From positions 1,397,106-1,461,105 of the forward strand of contig CP002916.1 in the NCBI GenBank assembly GCA_000350305.1: DNA of 64,000 nt. The letters are read 5' to 3'. Below, piece by piece: positions 9,901-18,405 of this stretch (positions are counted from its first letter, which is position 1; each line of letters opens with the position of its first letter). The DNA comes from Thermoplasmatales archaeon BRNA1. GTDB lineage: Archaea; Thermoplasmatota; Thermoplasmata; Methanomassiliicoccales; Methanomethylophilaceae. A program made the translations under genes and the position numbers. The notes under the pieces are model-generated. The model did no database searches. It was not told the DNA's origin and saw nothing but the letters and a program-made list of their open reading frames with translations.

Positions 9901-10591
9901 TCTCGACGGCGGTTCCGTACCTCTCGTCGTACTCGCACATGACGCGGTTGGGGGCAAGGTCCTCGAGGGTGATGAGGACGCGCTCGGTTCCGCCGATGAT
10001 GAAGTATCCCCCGGGCTCCCTGGGGTCCTCCTTCTGCTTCACGAGCTCCTCGGCGTATTCCTCGTCGTTGAGCTTGCGCTCGAGCTGCTCCTCCAGGTTT
10101 CCCCTGTAGAGGTTGCAGCCCTTGGATTTGATCATCATGGGCATCTCGCCGACGCGGACCCATCCTCCGTTCTCGAGTTCCATCTCCTCTCCGTCGATGG
10201 TGACCTCGAAGTGGACACTGACGGGGGACATGTAGTTGAGGTTCCTGAGGCGGGCCTCCATGGGGTGGATGTCGTGGGCGTATCCGTTCGCCTCGATTAG
10301 CTGGGGGTGGTCGATGCGGATGGTGGGCTTGTCCTGGGGGTCGACGGTGCCGTCCTCCCTCCTCCTGCGGCCGATGCGGATCTCGATCTCGCGTCCGCCG
10401 GTGCGCTCGGTGTCGAGCCTGATGATGCCGCGGGCGGCGTCGTCGGTGGGTACGCGGATGTCATCCACGATCTTCTGCATGCGGCTGTTGGGGTTGTCCT
10501 TGGTGCAGAGGAAATCGTCGAACGACGCGATGTGGTGGTTGACGATGTTCTTGTCCTTGAAATACAGGTTGACTAGGTCCCTCACTTTCAT
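6968..10591 (-). CDS. rpoB: DNA-directed RNA polymerase subunit B (unsplit)
   Basis: The second-largest polymerase subunit, 1207 residues, present as one polypeptide rather than the B''/B' pair of many euryarchaeal methanogens; Thermoplasmata also keep it whole. Recognisable regions include the GDKFCSRFGQKGVVG block near residue 967 and a C-terminal zinc ribbon (CGNPKCGH ... CPVCG, about residues 1165-1190). Further upstream there is a second Cys pair set (CPCCG ... CRWCG). The ATG overlaps the rpoH stop codon (GGATGA). Secure. Confidence 0.97.
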   Translation of the reverse strand: MKVRDLVNLYFKDKNIVNHHIASFDDFLCTKDNPNSRMQKIVDDIRVPTDDAARGIIRLDTERTGGREIEIRIGRRRREDGTVDPQDKPTIRIDHPQLIEANGYAHDIHPMEARLRNLNYMSPVSVHFEVTIDGEEMELENGGWVRVGEMPMMIKSKGCNLYRGNLEEQLERKLNDEEYAEELVKQKEDPREPGGYFIIGGTERVLITLEDLAPNRVMCEYDERYGTAVETAKVFSQREGYRALTQVEKKKDGILMVSVPVVTSEIPLIALMKALGMESDSEIYDTIVSKEYESDMANIVYANIEDSMDPKKYAPNAFHTTEDAIAYLERNFAAGQAKEYRTKKVESILDRSLLPHLGDTKEDRKKKAIYLGRIAKSVLEMSIGKRKADDKDHYSNKRLKLSGDLMEDLFRNSFSALMKDLKYQLERNMGRKRNEINIASSIRPDLFTHKIIHALATGNWVGGRAGVSQLLDRTSNMSTVSHLRRITSSLTRSQPHFEARDLHPTQWGRLCPSETPEGQNCGLVKNAALIIDVSKGVPDDEVITTLRNFGLNPVSENGTRVFVNGDLVGTCSDSKKLIEDVKEHRRYGNINNNVNIRYDEEMGEIIINCDDGRLRRPLLILKDGHTVLNREHIDGMREGKISWDNLFHYGVMEWVDAEEEEDALVLVTPYETPKRCPCCGHALSETDVDWMNPGKKGDCELSCRWCGDKFTVPSKLENSKVPYTHLEVDPMIIIGVAAGIVPYPEHNSAPRVTMGAGMAKQALGIAAANYRIRPDTRGHVMHYPQVPMVQTQTMDYIGYKYRPAGQNFCIAVMSYHGYNIEDAIVMNKSSVDRGLGRTTFLRSYRAEERRYPGGQEDRFEIPSEEIVGIRADEAYAALEDDGIISPETFVKGSDVLIGKTSPPRFIEDPAGELMTNEKRRETSVTVRPGEQGYVDSVIVTESDNGSRLVRVKVRDERIPELGDKFCSRFGQKGVVGRLVDQCDMPFTADGVTPDIVVNPHGIPSRMTIGHVLEMIAGKVGSMEARTIDGTAFSGESEDSIRDGLVRNGFARTGKEIMYNGRTGHMVQTDVYTGVIFYEKLHHMVSGKLHVRSRGPVQILTRQPTEGRSRQGGLRFGEMERDCLIGHGVAMVIKDRLLDESDGTQQYVCGNPKCGHIAIMTRNGQLYCPVCGNNSSIHLVQTSYAFKLLMDELLSLGVAMRLQLEDLS

Positions 10592-10857
10592 CCCTCCGTC
10601 ACGAGTCTGTACGCCTCGAACTCGCCTGCGGTGTCGCTTTTCCTGATCACCTTGATGACGCTTCCCTCGGTGATGGGCTCCTTCCTGATTTTGGAGAGGA
10701 TCATGATCGCCGCGTCAGTCGTCTTGATCTTCGGAAGCTGCTCGCGGGAGATCCCCAGTCTGCTGAGGACCTCCTGTGTCTCTTCCTCGGACAGAAGGTG
10801 GTGCTCAGGCACGAGGTCGTGCTCGAGAATATTGAACGAGTTAGTGTCTGCTGCCAA
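10588..10857 (-). CDS. rpoH: DNA-directed RNA polymerase subunit H (Rpb5-like)
   Basis: The archaeal RpoH corresponds to the C-terminal domain of eukaryotic Rpb5 and usually has about 75-85 residues. The conserved core begins at FNILEHDLVPEHH. I choose the TTG at 10857 (89 residues, starting LAADTNSFNILEHD) because it is preceded at 4 nt by AGGTGA, a perfect Shine-Dalgarno sequence, and further upstream by a TATA-like CATTTTACCC near 10904. An ATG start at 10968 would add 37 residues with no counterpart in the family and would leave only 11 bases before tRNA-Lys. It is the first gene of the polymerase operon. Confidence 0.9.
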   Translation of the reverse strand: MAADTNSFNILEHDLVPEHHLLSEEETQEVLSRLGISREQLPKIKTTDAAIMILSKIRKEPITEGSVIKVIRKSDTAGEFEAYRLVTEG

Positions 10858-10910
10858 TTTTTCACCTATCCTTGAAATTCCCGTTCCGGTCAGCGGGTAA
10901 AATGTTTCCC
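10858..10910 (-). promoter_or_regulatory. Promoter and leader of the RNA polymerase operon
   Basis: On the minus strand a TATA-like CATTTTACCC (around 10899-10908) would place transcription start near 10878. About 20 bases of leader follow, containing AGGTGA four bases before the TTG codon of rpoH. The stretch is more AT-rich than the adjoining coding sequence. This is inferred from position and sequence only. Confidence 0.45.
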
Positions 10911-10979
10911 GAAAAGTTGTGTCATTCCTATCCCAGTCCTCATACTTGATCCGCCGTCGATCGCTCATGAAGATCCCAG

Positions 10980-11053
10980 CGGGCCTGGAGGGATTCGAAC
11001 CCCCGACCACCTGATTAAAAGTCAGATGCTCTACCTAGCTGAGCTACAGGCCC
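10980..11053 (-). tRNA. tRNA-Lys (TTT anticodon)
   Basis: A complete cloverleaf reads on the minus strand: acceptor GGGCCTG pairing with CAGGCCC, D arm GCTC...GAGC, anticodon stem TCTGA/TCAGG around the loop CTTTTAA (anticodon TTT, Lys), variable TGGTC, T arm GGGGG-TTCGAAT-CCCTC, discriminator G. The 3' CCA is not encoded (the next bases are CTG). It lies upstream of rpoH in the same direction. Confidence 0.95.
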
Positions 11054-11211
11054 CTTAAGATATTCTTAGTGGAAACACCCGAACGAGTGGTTATATTTAA
11101 TACCTTTTATAGGTACGATAAGTATAGCGCGTTATAATACGGCGGAAACCTTCCGGAACCCCTGTTTTCGGGCGAAAATCGGCTTTTATATCCAAGGCGA
11201 TATCCCCTCCG

Positions 11212-13398
11212 ATGGGAACGAACTCCGCCGACCTCCGCGTGATATCGCCGAAGCGCACCTCCGACATCGGTTTCGGGAAGGTGTGGATTGACGCCGGTTC
11301 GTTCCGTTCTCTGGGCCTCCCGGAGTCCGGGAGCTTCGTCACGATCACCGGCAGGAGAACCGCCACGGCCTTTGCCGAAATATCCGATTCTTCCCAGTCT
11401 GGCACTGTTATAATCGATGGTCCCACCCGCACTTCCGCAGGGGCCTCCGTGAACGAGAGGGTCGCGGTCTCCCCGGCAGTCCCGAGGGAGGCTTCCCGCG
11501 TCACCGTAGCCGCCGTCGGCGGCGAGCTGACCCCCGACGAATCGTTCGTCAGATCTTTCAGATCGAACATCGCAGGCCGCGGATTCTCCCCCGGCCAGCA
11601 GTTCATCGTCCCCAACATCTCGCTGATGGGCACCGACCTCACCTTCAGGATCGAGAGAACCGATATCGACGGCCCGTTCGTAGTTACCGGGAACACCGAT
11701 CTGAAGTTCTCGGGCGGAAAGGATGCAGTCGGCCGCGGCGGACGCGCCGTCACCTACGACGACATCGGAGGACTCTCCAGGGAGATGGAGCGCATCCGCA
11801 TGATGGTCGAATGGCCCATCAACCACCCGGAACTGTTCTCCGGCCTGGGCATCACCCCTCCCAGGGGCGTCCTGCTGTATGGCCCTCCGGGAACCGGGAA
11901 GACCCTCATCGCCGAGGCAATCGCCAACGAATCCGGGGCGAGCTTCTACAGCGTCCGCGGCCCGGAACTGGTCGGAAAGTACGTGGGATGGAGCGAGAAC
12001 AACATCCGCGAGCTGTTCGACAGGGCCGCCGGGAACACTCCCAGCATCATATTCTTCGACGAGATCGACTCGATAGCGTCCCAGAGGGACGGCAGGTCCG
12101 ACGACGCCTACCGCAACATGCTCTCACAGATACTGACCTGCATGGACGGTCTGGGTTCCAAGGACGGCGTCATCGTCATCGGCGCCACCAACCGCCCCGG
12201 CGACCTGGACCCCGCTATAAGACGTCCGGGCAGGTTCGACAGGGAGATCGAGATCGGCATCCCCGACCTGGCGGGCAGGAGAGAGATCCTCGCCATACGC
12301 ACCTCCGGCCGCGGCATGCCCATGGCAGACGACGTTGACCTCGACAGGCTCGCGAAGATGACTCAGGGATTCGTCGGAGCCGACATCACCGCCCTGGCAA
12401 GGGAGGCCGCCATGCAGGCGCTTTCCCGCACCATCGGTTCGGGCTCGGTGGATCTGGTACAGTCCGTTCCCGATGCAGTACTTTCGGATATCAGGGTGAC
12501 CATGGACGACTTCGTGACCGCCCTCGCATCCGTGAAACCCAGCGGCATGAGGGAGATCTCCGGCGGCATACCCGAGGTCAGCTGGGCGGACATCGGGGGA
12601 ATGGAATCCGTCCGCAGGGAGATCATGGAGGACCTCCTTCCGGGCAGCAACCGCGAGGCGTTCGAGAGGCTCGGCATCTCCCAGGGCAGGGGAGTCCTGC
12701 TCTACGGTCCCCCGGGAACCGGGAAGACCCTCATCGCAAAGGCCCTAGCCAACGAGAACGGCTACAACTTCATACCCGTCAACGGACCGGAGCTCATGGG
12801 AAGGTTCCACGGCGACACCGAGGAGGGCATCAGAAAGGTGTTCGACCGGGCGAAGTCCATGGCCCCCAGCATCATATTCTTCGACGAGATCGACTCCGTC
12901 GCACCCATGAGGGGTGCCGACGGCGGAAGGTCCTACGACTCCATGGTCGCACAGCTCCTTACCTGCCTGGACGGCGTGTCCGAGCTCAAGGACGTTCTGG
13001 TCCTGGCGGCCACGAACCGTCCCGACATGATCGACCCTGCAGTCCTGCGCCCCGGAAGGATCGACAGGATGATCCTCATCGGTAAGCCCGACGAAAGAGC
13101 CAGGCTCTCGATCCTGAAGGTCTGCAGCGCGAAGATGCCCCTGAATTCTGTGGACCTGGCACAGATCGCCGGAATGACCGACGGATACGTCGGTGCCGAC
13201 CTTGCCGCCGTCTGCCGCGAAGCGGGGCTCAGCGCTTTCCACAGGGGTTCCGACGCCGTCGGACAGGAGGATTTCGAATCCGCCCTGGAGAAAGTGCGCC
13301 CCTCCGTCGATCAGAAGACCGCGGAAGCGTACGAAAAACTGCGCGGAGAGATCAGGAAGAGCAGGGACAGATGGGCCAACAATCCGCTCTACGGGTGA
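11212..13398 (+). CDS. cdc48: Cdc48/VAT-type AAA+ ATPase
   Basis: A 728-residue archaeal p97/Cdc48 homologue that probably unfolds substrates for the proteasome. An N-terminal double-psi/four-stranded substrate domain spans roughly residues 1-170. The D1 AAA module has Walker A GPPGTGKT near residue 223 and Walker B IIFFDEID near 280; the D2 module has Walker A near 498 and IIFFDEID near 555. Both modules keep the ATNRP sensor 1 and the RPGRFDR / RPGRIDR arginine fingers. A TATA box (CTTTTATATCC, about 11187-11194) sits some 22 bases before the ATG, predicting a leaderless mRNA. The gene is monocistronic and converges on elp3 directly at its stop codon. Confidence 0.95.
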   Translation: MGTNSADLRVISPKRTSDIGFGKVWIDAGSFRSLGLPESGSFVTITGRRTATAFAEISDSSQSGTVIIDGPTRTSAGASVNERVAVSPAVPREASRVTVAAVGGELTPDESFVRSFRSNIAGRGFSPGQQFIVPNISLMGTDLTFRIERTDIDGPFVVTGNTDLKFSGGKDAVGRGGRAVTYDDIGGLSREMERIRMMVEWPINHPELFSGLGITPPRGVLLYGPPGTGKTLIAEAIANESGASFYSVRGPELVGKYVGWSENNIRELFDRAAGNTPSIIFFDEIDSIASQRDGRSDDAYRNMLSQILTCMDGLGSKDGVIVIGATNRPGDLDPAIRRPGRFDREIEIGIPDLAGRREILAIRTSGRGMPMADDVDLDRLAKMTQGFVGADITALAREAAMQALSRTIGSGSVDLVQSVPDAVLSDIRVTMDDFVTALASVKPSGMREISGGIPEVSWADIGGMESVRREIMEDLLPGSNREAFERLGISQGRGVLLYGPPGTGKTLIAKALANENGYNFIPVNGPELMGRFHGDTEEGIRKVFDRAKSMAPSIIFFDEIDSVAPMRGADGGRSYDSMVAQLLTCLDGVSELKDVLVLAATNRPDMIDPAVLRPGRIDRMILIGKPDERARLSILKVCSAKMPLNSVDLAQIAGMTDGYVGADLAAVCREAGLSAFHRGSDAVGQEDFESALEKVRPSVDQKTAEAYEKLRGEIRKSRDRWANNPLYG

Positions 13399-14931
13399 TC
13401 ACAGGTCCTTCGCCATGTACGGCGCTTCCAGCCTGTACCCGACCGAGGCGTAATACTCGCGCACGCCTACCCCACTGGTGACGGTTATCTTCGTCTTCCC
13501 TTCTGAACGAGCGATATCCTCGGCATGTGCCAGCAGCTTCTTTCCGAACCCCCTGTGCTGCCAGCTCTCCGCTGCTTTCCCGACCGCTGTCTCGTTCCCG
13601 AAGACCTTCAGTTCGCGGATCTTCGCGACATCGGAATCGTCGGTGCGGAGACGTACGTATCCCACCAGGGAATCCTCGTACTCGTAGGCGATGAACCTCT
13701 CCTTCCCTCCGGAGGCCTCGTATTCGGTTATCTTCAGAATCACCTTCTCCGGGTCCTCCAGGACGGCGCCTGTGTGGCCGACCTCGCGGCACCTGATGCA
13801 CCTGCACCTCATGCCGTGGGCGTCCATATTGTTCTGCACGAGCTGCCTGAGGTTGCTCTTGAGGATCCCCGCGGAGATCTCTGGAACGGGGATGTCCCTC
13901 TGGATCCTCTGGATACGGACGTATTCGGGAACGTATGCCTTCATCTTCGACACCAGTTCCACCGCGGTGTCGGTATCCAGGGGTTCGTACTCCCCGTTCT
14001 CCCACATTTCGTAGAGGTGGGTGCCCGCGACCACCAGGGTGGGGTAGAACTTCAGCATGTCCGGACGGAAGTCCGGCTCATCGAATATGCGCCTGAAGCA
14101 CCTGTAATCGTTATCGGGGGAGGAACCCGGGAGGCCGGGCATGATGTGGTAGCAGACCTTCAGACCGAGGCCGCGGCAGGCAGAGGTGGCCTTCCTCACC
14201 TCCTCCACACTGTGCCCTCTGGAGACCCCTTTGAGGACTTCGTCGTCGAGGATCTGGACCCCCAGCTCCACGCGGGTGGCGCCCAGGTCCATCATCCTGC
14301 GGATCTGCTCCTCCTTCATGAAATAGTCCGGACGGGTCTCGACTGTGAGACCGATGCAGCGGTGCTCGCAGCGGGAGTTGTACTCCTGGGCGGATGCCAT
14401 GTCCGGCTTCACCACGCCGTTCATGGCGTCGAAGCACCTCTTGACGAACCACTCCTGATACTGGGGGTTGCGGGAGGTGAACGTCCCTCCCATGATGATG
14501 AGGTCGATCTTGGAGACGTCGTGCCCTATCTCCTCCAGCTGCGCGATCCTCGCGGCCACCTGGTCGTAGGGATCGAAACGGTTCATGGCGGCCCTCCTGG
14601 CGGCGGGCTCCTTACCGGTGTAGGACTGGGGGGAGACGTTGGAGACCCCTCCCGGGCAGTAGGCGCACTTGCCGTGGGGGCAGGGGTACGGAGAGGTCAT
14701 GACGGCAACGACGGCGACGCCCGAAGCGGTGCGCATGGGCTTCTTCACGAGAAGGGGTAGGAACTGCTTCCTCTCCTCGTCCGATACATGTGCCAGGATC
14801 TCGGAGTTAGGGGGGACCTTGTCCGGCCCGTACTCCGAGCACAGACGCATCTTGAGGCGCTGGAGGGAATCGCGGTCGGTGACCTCACCCGACCTCATCG
14901 CCTCGATTATACGGTCGGCGATCTCGTCCAT
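13399..14931 (-). CDS. elp3: Elp3-type tRNA uridine-34 acetyltransferase
   Basis: The protein (510 residues) combines a radical SAM domain and a GNAT acetyltransferase domain, the arrangement of Elp3, which installs carboxymethyl groups at U34 of tRNAs from acetyl-CoA. The cluster motif is C84-x4-C89-x2-C92 (CPHGKCAYCPGG). A zinc-type CIRC pair (GMRCRCIRCREVG) lies near residue 375. The acetyl-CoA-binding motif HRGFGKKLL is near residue 465. The start is ATG 14931. The stop codon abuts that of cdc48 with no gap. Its neighbour upstream, the HTH gene at 14932-15396, ends at the adjacent base, so the two are probably co-transcribed. Confidence 0.95.
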   Translation of the reverse strand: MDEIADRIIEAMRSGEVTDRDSLQRLKMRLCSEYGPDKVPPNSEILAHVSDEERKQFLPLLVKKPMRTASGVAVVAVMTSPYPCPHGKCAYCPGGVSNVSPQSYTGKEPAARRAAMNRFDPYDQVAARIAQLEEIGHDVSKIDLIIMGGTFTSRNPQYQEWFVKRCFDAMNGVVKPDMASAQEYNSRCEHRCIGLTVETRPDYFMKEEQIRRMMDLGATRVELGVQILDDEVLKGVSRGHSVEEVRKATSACRGLGLKVCYHIMPGLPGSSPDNDYRCFRRIFDEPDFRPDMLKFYPTLVVAGTHLYEMWENGEYEPLDTDTAVELVSKMKAYVPEYVRIQRIQRDIPVPEISAGILKSNLRQLVQNNMDAHGMRCRCIRCREVGHTGAVLEDPEKVILKITEYEASGGKERFIAYEYEDSLVGYVRLRTDDSDVAKIRELKVFGNETAVGKAAESWQHRGFGKKLLAHAEDIARSEGKTKITVTSGVGVREYYASVGYRLEAPYMAKDL

Positions 14932-15396
14932 TCAGGACTGCTCCGCCTGCTTTTTCAGAAGTTCCTGGAAGCGGATCACCGTCTTCTTATAGTTCTCCAT
15001 GGCGAGATTCACGTTGGACTCGGTGAAAGACCAGGCCTTGACGATGTCCCCGTAGCGGATGCGGAATCCCTTCCTGACCTGTCCCTCGACCTCGGTGTCC
15101 ATGCTCTCGAGGAGGTCCATCGACTTCAGCTTGTTGATGTGGCGGTAGACGGTGGGCTTGGTGGTGTCGAGAAGGGCCGCGAGCTCCTCTGCGGTCCATA
15201 CCTTGGAGGGGTTCTTCATGAAGAAGTCCATGAAAAGGCGGTAGGGGATGCTGTCCCTGACCGACAGCGCGCCGGCGGAACGGGGGTCGTATCCCTTGGG
15301 CAGGTATCCGATCTGTACCAGGAAGGTCTCCGCAAGTACGTTGATGTCGTCCACTCCGGTCATCGGGGTGTTTGAAACCACTTGGAGCTCGAACAT
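14932..15396 (-). CDS. Winged-helix transcriptional regulator
   Basis: A 154-residue protein with a central winged helix at about residues 55-100 (WTAEELAALLDTTKPTVYRHINKLKSMDLL is the helix-turn-helix), followed by a charged C-terminal helix likely used for dimerisation. No ligand-binding domain is recognisable. It is co-oriented with and directly adjacent to elp3. A TATA-like CTTTTATTGG lies about 23 bases upstream of the ATG (near 15419). The regulated genes are unknown. Confidence 0.7.
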   Translation of the reverse strand: MFELQVVSNTPMTGVDDINVLAETFLVQIGYLPKGYDPRSAGALSVRDSIPYRLFMDFFMKNPSKVWTAEELAALLDTTKPTVYRHINKLKSMDLLESMDTEVEGQVRKGFRIRYGDIVKAWSFTESNVNLAMENYKKTVIRFQELLKKQAEQS

Positions 15397-15470
15397 GTCG
15401 CTTCCCTCTTATACCCAATAAAAGTTAAGCATACAATTTAATTATTTCGCGACTTAGTTCGGACTGGCCC

Positions 15471-15986
15471 TCAGTAACGGGTCTTTATGTCGTCCAATAT
15501 CTTGACGACGGAGTCCATCGGGACCACCGGGAACACCTGAACCTTGGTGATCTTCTCTATGGTCTCGGCGACTATGGGCGCGCAGATGATTGCCAGGGCC
15601 CCGTCGCGCTCGGCGCGGACCGCCGCGAGGATGGCGTCCTCGACGCTGGACACCGTGTACTCCCTGACGCTGACCTCTCCGTTGGCGAGGGTGTCCAGGG
15701 ACCTGGGGAGACCGACCATGAAGGAGGTCGATGCGATGACAGCCACGAACTTCTCGGTGTCGCGGCTGGAGATGATGTTGATGGCCTTGATGATCTGCCT
15801 GATGGTGCGGAGGTTGGGCTCCCTCCTCTCCTCCAGGATCTTGTACATCGTGCTCTGGGAGATGCCGGATACCTGGCAGAACTCGTTCAGCGACATGTGC
15901 AGCTCGTCGTCGAGGATGCTGCGGAAGGACTTCTGGAACCCTCCCTCCTCGCGGAGCATGCTTGAAATGAGATCGTCTACGGTCAT
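15471..15986 (-). CDS. Archaeal HTH regulator with C-terminal sensor-like domain
   Basis: The 171-residue protein has an XRE-like helix-turn-helix at about residues 30-65 (MSLNEFCQVSGISQSTMYKIL). The remaining 100 residues form an alpha/beta domain (AVIASTSFMVGL, VEDAILAAVRAERDGALAIICAP) of the kind found in a family of archaeal predicted regulators. The ligand is unknown. Its start overlaps the trxB stop codon by four bases (15983-15986), so it is likely co-transcribed downstream of trxA-trxB and might be redox-responsive; that link is inference from position only. Confidence 0.7.
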   Translation of the reverse strand: MTVDDLISSMLREEGGFQKSFRSILDDELHMSLNEFCQVSGISQSTMYKILEERREPNLRTIRQIIKAINIISSRDTEKFVAVIASTSFMVGLPRSLDTLANGEVSVREYTVSSVEDAILAAVRAERDGALAIICAPIVAETIEKITKVQVFPVVPMDSVVKILDDIKTRY

Positions 15987-16876
15987 TGTGACCCCTTCCT
16001 AACGTAATCGGCCGCGGACAGCCCCGCCACCGCCCCCTCCCCGACTGCCTTGGCGATCTGCCACGGGCGGCCGGTGATGTCGCCACAGGCGAAGACGCCC
16101 GGTACCTGGGTGGCGCATGAGCGGTCGACCTTGATCGTGTCGTCTACCTCGGGATAGACCTCCAGGTCCATCGCGAGGTCGGCGGAGGACCTGCCCCCGA
16201 GTTCGATGAAGACCCCGTCCACCTGTATCTCCCTCCCGTCGGAGAGGAGGACCGAGGAGACCCTGTCCGCACCCCTGATCTCGGCGACGGAAGCGCGTAC
16301 GGATTCGGCTCCGGCGGATTCCGCCTTTGACACGAGGGACGGGTCGGCCTTCGGATTTGCGGATATCCAATAGACCTTGGAGGCGTACTTGGTCATGAGT
16401 TCGGCGGAAACCGCCGCCTCGGACTCGGAGCCCACGACGGCCACGGTCTTTCCTTTGTAGAAGTTGCAGTCGCACACTGCGCAGTAGCTCACTCCCCTCC
16501 CGTTGGCGAACTCCTTCTCGCCGGGGACGTTGAGCTTTACGCGGGATATGCCCGTTGCGAGAATCACCGACTTCGCGCTGATTGTCTCGCCGGATTCTGC
16601 CGTGATTGTGAAACCGTTTCCGTTCCTGGCCGCGGAGAGGACGTTCATCTCGAGGACCCTGACCCCGAGGGACCTTATCTGCTCCAGACCGCTGCTGAGC
16701 AGGTCGATGCCGGATGCGGTCTGCGACAGGCCGAAGTAGTTCTCGACCTTGATGCCGTAGGTGGAGCTCGAATCGATCTTCCCGATGGAGACGACCGAGA
16801 CCTTCTTCCTTGCGGCATGAATCGCGGCCTGGATGCCCGCGGGCCCCAGACCTATGACCGCCACGTCCGCGTCCAT
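15983..16876 (-). CDS. trxB: Thioredoxin reductase-like FAD/NAD(P) oxidoreductase
   Basis: A 297-residue low-molecular-weight thioredoxin reductase. It has the N-terminal FAD-binding GLGPAG motif (residues 9-14), the redox-active pair C132-A-V-C135, a second dinucleotide motif (VAVVGSESEAAVSAE) and the C-terminal FAD motif ACGDITGRPWQI. The second nucleotide-binding motif is GSESEA rather than GGGDSA, so NADPH preference is doubtful; F420H2 or NADH use is possible. It immediately follows trxA (4-base gap), consistent with a functional pair. Confidence 0.92.
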   Translation of the reverse strand: MDADVAVIGLGPAGIQAAIHAARKKVSVVSIGKIDSSSTYGIKVENYFGLSQTASGIDLLSSGLEQIRSLGVRVLEMNVLSAARNGNGFTITAESGETISAKSVILATGISRVKLNVPGEKEFANGRGVSYCAVCDCNFYKGKTVAVVGSESEAAVSAELMTKYASKVYWISANPKADPSLVSKAESAGAESVRASVAEIRGADRVSSVLLSDGREIQVDGVFIELGGRSSADLAMDLEVYPEVDDTIKVDRSCATQVPGVFACGDITGRPWQIAKAVGEGAVAGLSAADYVRKGSQ

Positions 16877-16880
16877 GCGA

Positions 16881-17201
16881 TCACTCGATGTACTGCTCGA
16901 GGTAGGAGATCACGTCGTCGGCGGGCCTGAGTCCTACCAGGGGGTCCTGCTGGACGCCGTCCTTGAATATCAGAAGAGTCGGGATCGCGTTGATGCCGAA
17001 CTCTGCGGCGACGTCCTGGTTGTCGTCGGTGTTGAGCTTTCCGACCGCGACCTTCCCGGCGAGGGCCTCGGCGACCTTGTCGACCTCGGGCCCCATCCTC
17101 CTGCAGGGGCCGCACCAGGGTGCCCAGCAGTCGACCATTGCGACCTTGTTGTTCTTCACGAAATCCTTGAAAGTTGCGGAGTTGAGCTCGGTTACTGCCA
17201 T
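16881..17201 (-). CDS. trxA: Thioredoxin
   Basis: A 106-residue thioredoxin with the canonical active site W-C30-G-P-C33 (PWCGPCRRMGPEV), the conserved cis-proline loop (NAIPTLLIF) and the expected length. I chose ATG 17201 (MAVTELNS) over an in-frame ATG at 17225 because the fold begins there and a TATA-like CTTTTATACC is centred near 17234. It is the first gene of trxA-trxB-HTH and probably receives electrons from TrxB. Confidence 0.95.
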   Translation of the reverse strand: MAVTELNSATFKDFVKNNKVAMVDCWAPWCGPCRRMGPEVDKVAEALAGKVAVGKLNTDDNQDVAAEFGINAIPTLLIFKDGVQQDPLVGLRPADDVISYLEQYIE

Positions 17202-17312
17202 ATTCTCACTAACCCAAAACGGCAATATCGGTATAAAAGATGTGGCAATTAGATTTTATCAAATATAATCGGAAATGATACCAGACCTATTGTATCTGGC
17301 ACATTTCCGGCA

Positions 17313-17897
17313 TCAGGGTTTGACGCCTTTCAGCTTGGGATACTCGCCGATGCGGTCCTTCATGCAGTCCAGGTCCTCTCCGTACAATTGGGATAATTCC
17401 TTGTGGAGATCCGCGACCCTCTGCGCACCGCGGACGGCACCCTTGCTCTCGAGCTTCTCGATGGAGTGCTGGACCTCGACGACGCGGTTGTCGCTGACCA
17501 GGTTGTCGGCGTGGGCGACGATCTTCTCCTCGATGGTCCTGGGGATGTAGTCCCCTGGCGGAAGGCCCATCTCCTCGACGTCCTCCTGGTCGAGACCCGC
17601 CCCGGTGTGCTTCCTCACGATGTCCACGAGGCACTGGGGGAGTCCCTCCTGCTCGAGGATCTGCGCACCGATGTAGGCGTGCTCGATGGAATGCAGCCTG
17701 GAGCGTCCGATGTCGTGGAGGAGCGCGCCTGCGATGACGATGTCCATATCGGCCTCGGGGATCGCCTTGGCGATCTCCTCCGCCACAGCCCTCACGGTGG
17801 CGCAGTGAACGACGACGCGCTTCTTGCAGCCCGCGTCCCAGAGCATGGAGATGCACTGTTTGTCGGTGGGGATCTTACTCTTCGTCCCTCTTGACAA
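17313..17897 (-). CDS. HD-domain phosphohydrolase, HDIG type
   Basis: The protein (about 194 residues) carries the HD metal-binding signature: His31, H61-D62 in LLHDIGRSR, His73 in the IEHA segment and a distal Asp in AHADNL. It resembles a small archaeal HDIG family of unknown substrate, possibly a nucleotide or cyclic-nucleotide phosphodiesterase. The start is uncertain: TTG 17897 lies inside the end of the aTrm56 gene (23-base overlap), and no ATG is available before the conserved region. The overlap suggests an operon aTrm56-HD. Downstream lies a copy of the octamer GTGCCAGA (17295-17302). Confidence 0.8.
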   Translation of the reverse strand: MSRGTKSKIPTDKQCISMLWDAGCKKRVVVHCATVRAVAEEIAKAIPEADMDIVIAGALLHDIGRSRLHSIEHAYIGAQILEQEGLPQCLVDIVRKHTGAGLDQEDVEEMGLPPGDYIPRTIEEKIVAHADNLVSDNRVVEVQHSIEKLESKGAVRGAQRVADLHKELSQLYGEDLDCMKDRIGEYPKLKGVKP

Positions 17898-18399
17898 CGG
17901 TCTTCCCCCTTTCGTTAGGAATAACGGTCATCTCTCCGCCACGCTCCTCGTAGAGGTGCTCCCCTCCCGTATAGTTGTACAGGAATATGGCGAGCGCCGC
18001 GATCTCGGAGTGCGGCTGGTTGCCCACTGAAATGTTGAAATCCGCCCTCTGGTAGACCTCGGGAGGGACCTTCTCCGCCCCGACGATGACCATGATGTCC
18101 TCGTCCTTGGGGATCTTCGGGAGCGCCTCGTCCATCCTCTGACCGTACATGGTCAGGTGGACGACCTTCCCCTGGAAGCCCTTGGTGGCACGCTGCCACT
18201 TGACGCCGGTCTCGATGGAGTAGTCGCCTCCGAAACGCTTGACGACGCTGCGGATGTTCTCCTCCAGAACGGGGTCGGGGGTGTCGATGTATATCCCCTT
18301 GGCACCGAGAGCGCGGGACGAAAGCGCCACATGGGTGGTGACGCGCTTGTCCCTGTCAGGCCTATGGCCAATCCTCATGATCCAAATGTTGTTAGACAT
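17875..18399 (-). CDS. trm56: tRNA (cytidine(56)-2'-O)-methyltransferase aTrm56
   Basis: A SPOUT-class methyltransferase that makes Cm56 in the T loop of archaeal tRNAs from SAM. The 174-residue protein shows the family's N-terminal IGHRPDRDKRVTTHVAL motif and the SPOUT knot region (IMVIVGAEKVPPEVY followed by NISVGNQPHSEIAALAIF). Length and motifs match the family. It lies between an upstream HTH gene (7-base gap) and the HD-domain gene that overlaps its 3' end. Stop is TAA. Confidence 0.93.
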   Translation of the reverse strand: MSNNIWIMRIGHRPDRDKRVTTHVALSSRALGAKGIYIDTPDPVLEENIRSVVKRFGGDYSIETGVKWQRATKGFQGKVVHLTMYGQRMDEALPKIPKDEDIMVIVGAEKVPPEVYQRADFNISVGNQPHSEIAALAIFLYNYTGGEHLYEERGGEMTVIPNERGKTVVKRDEE

Positions 18400-18405
18400 G
18401 CCGGA

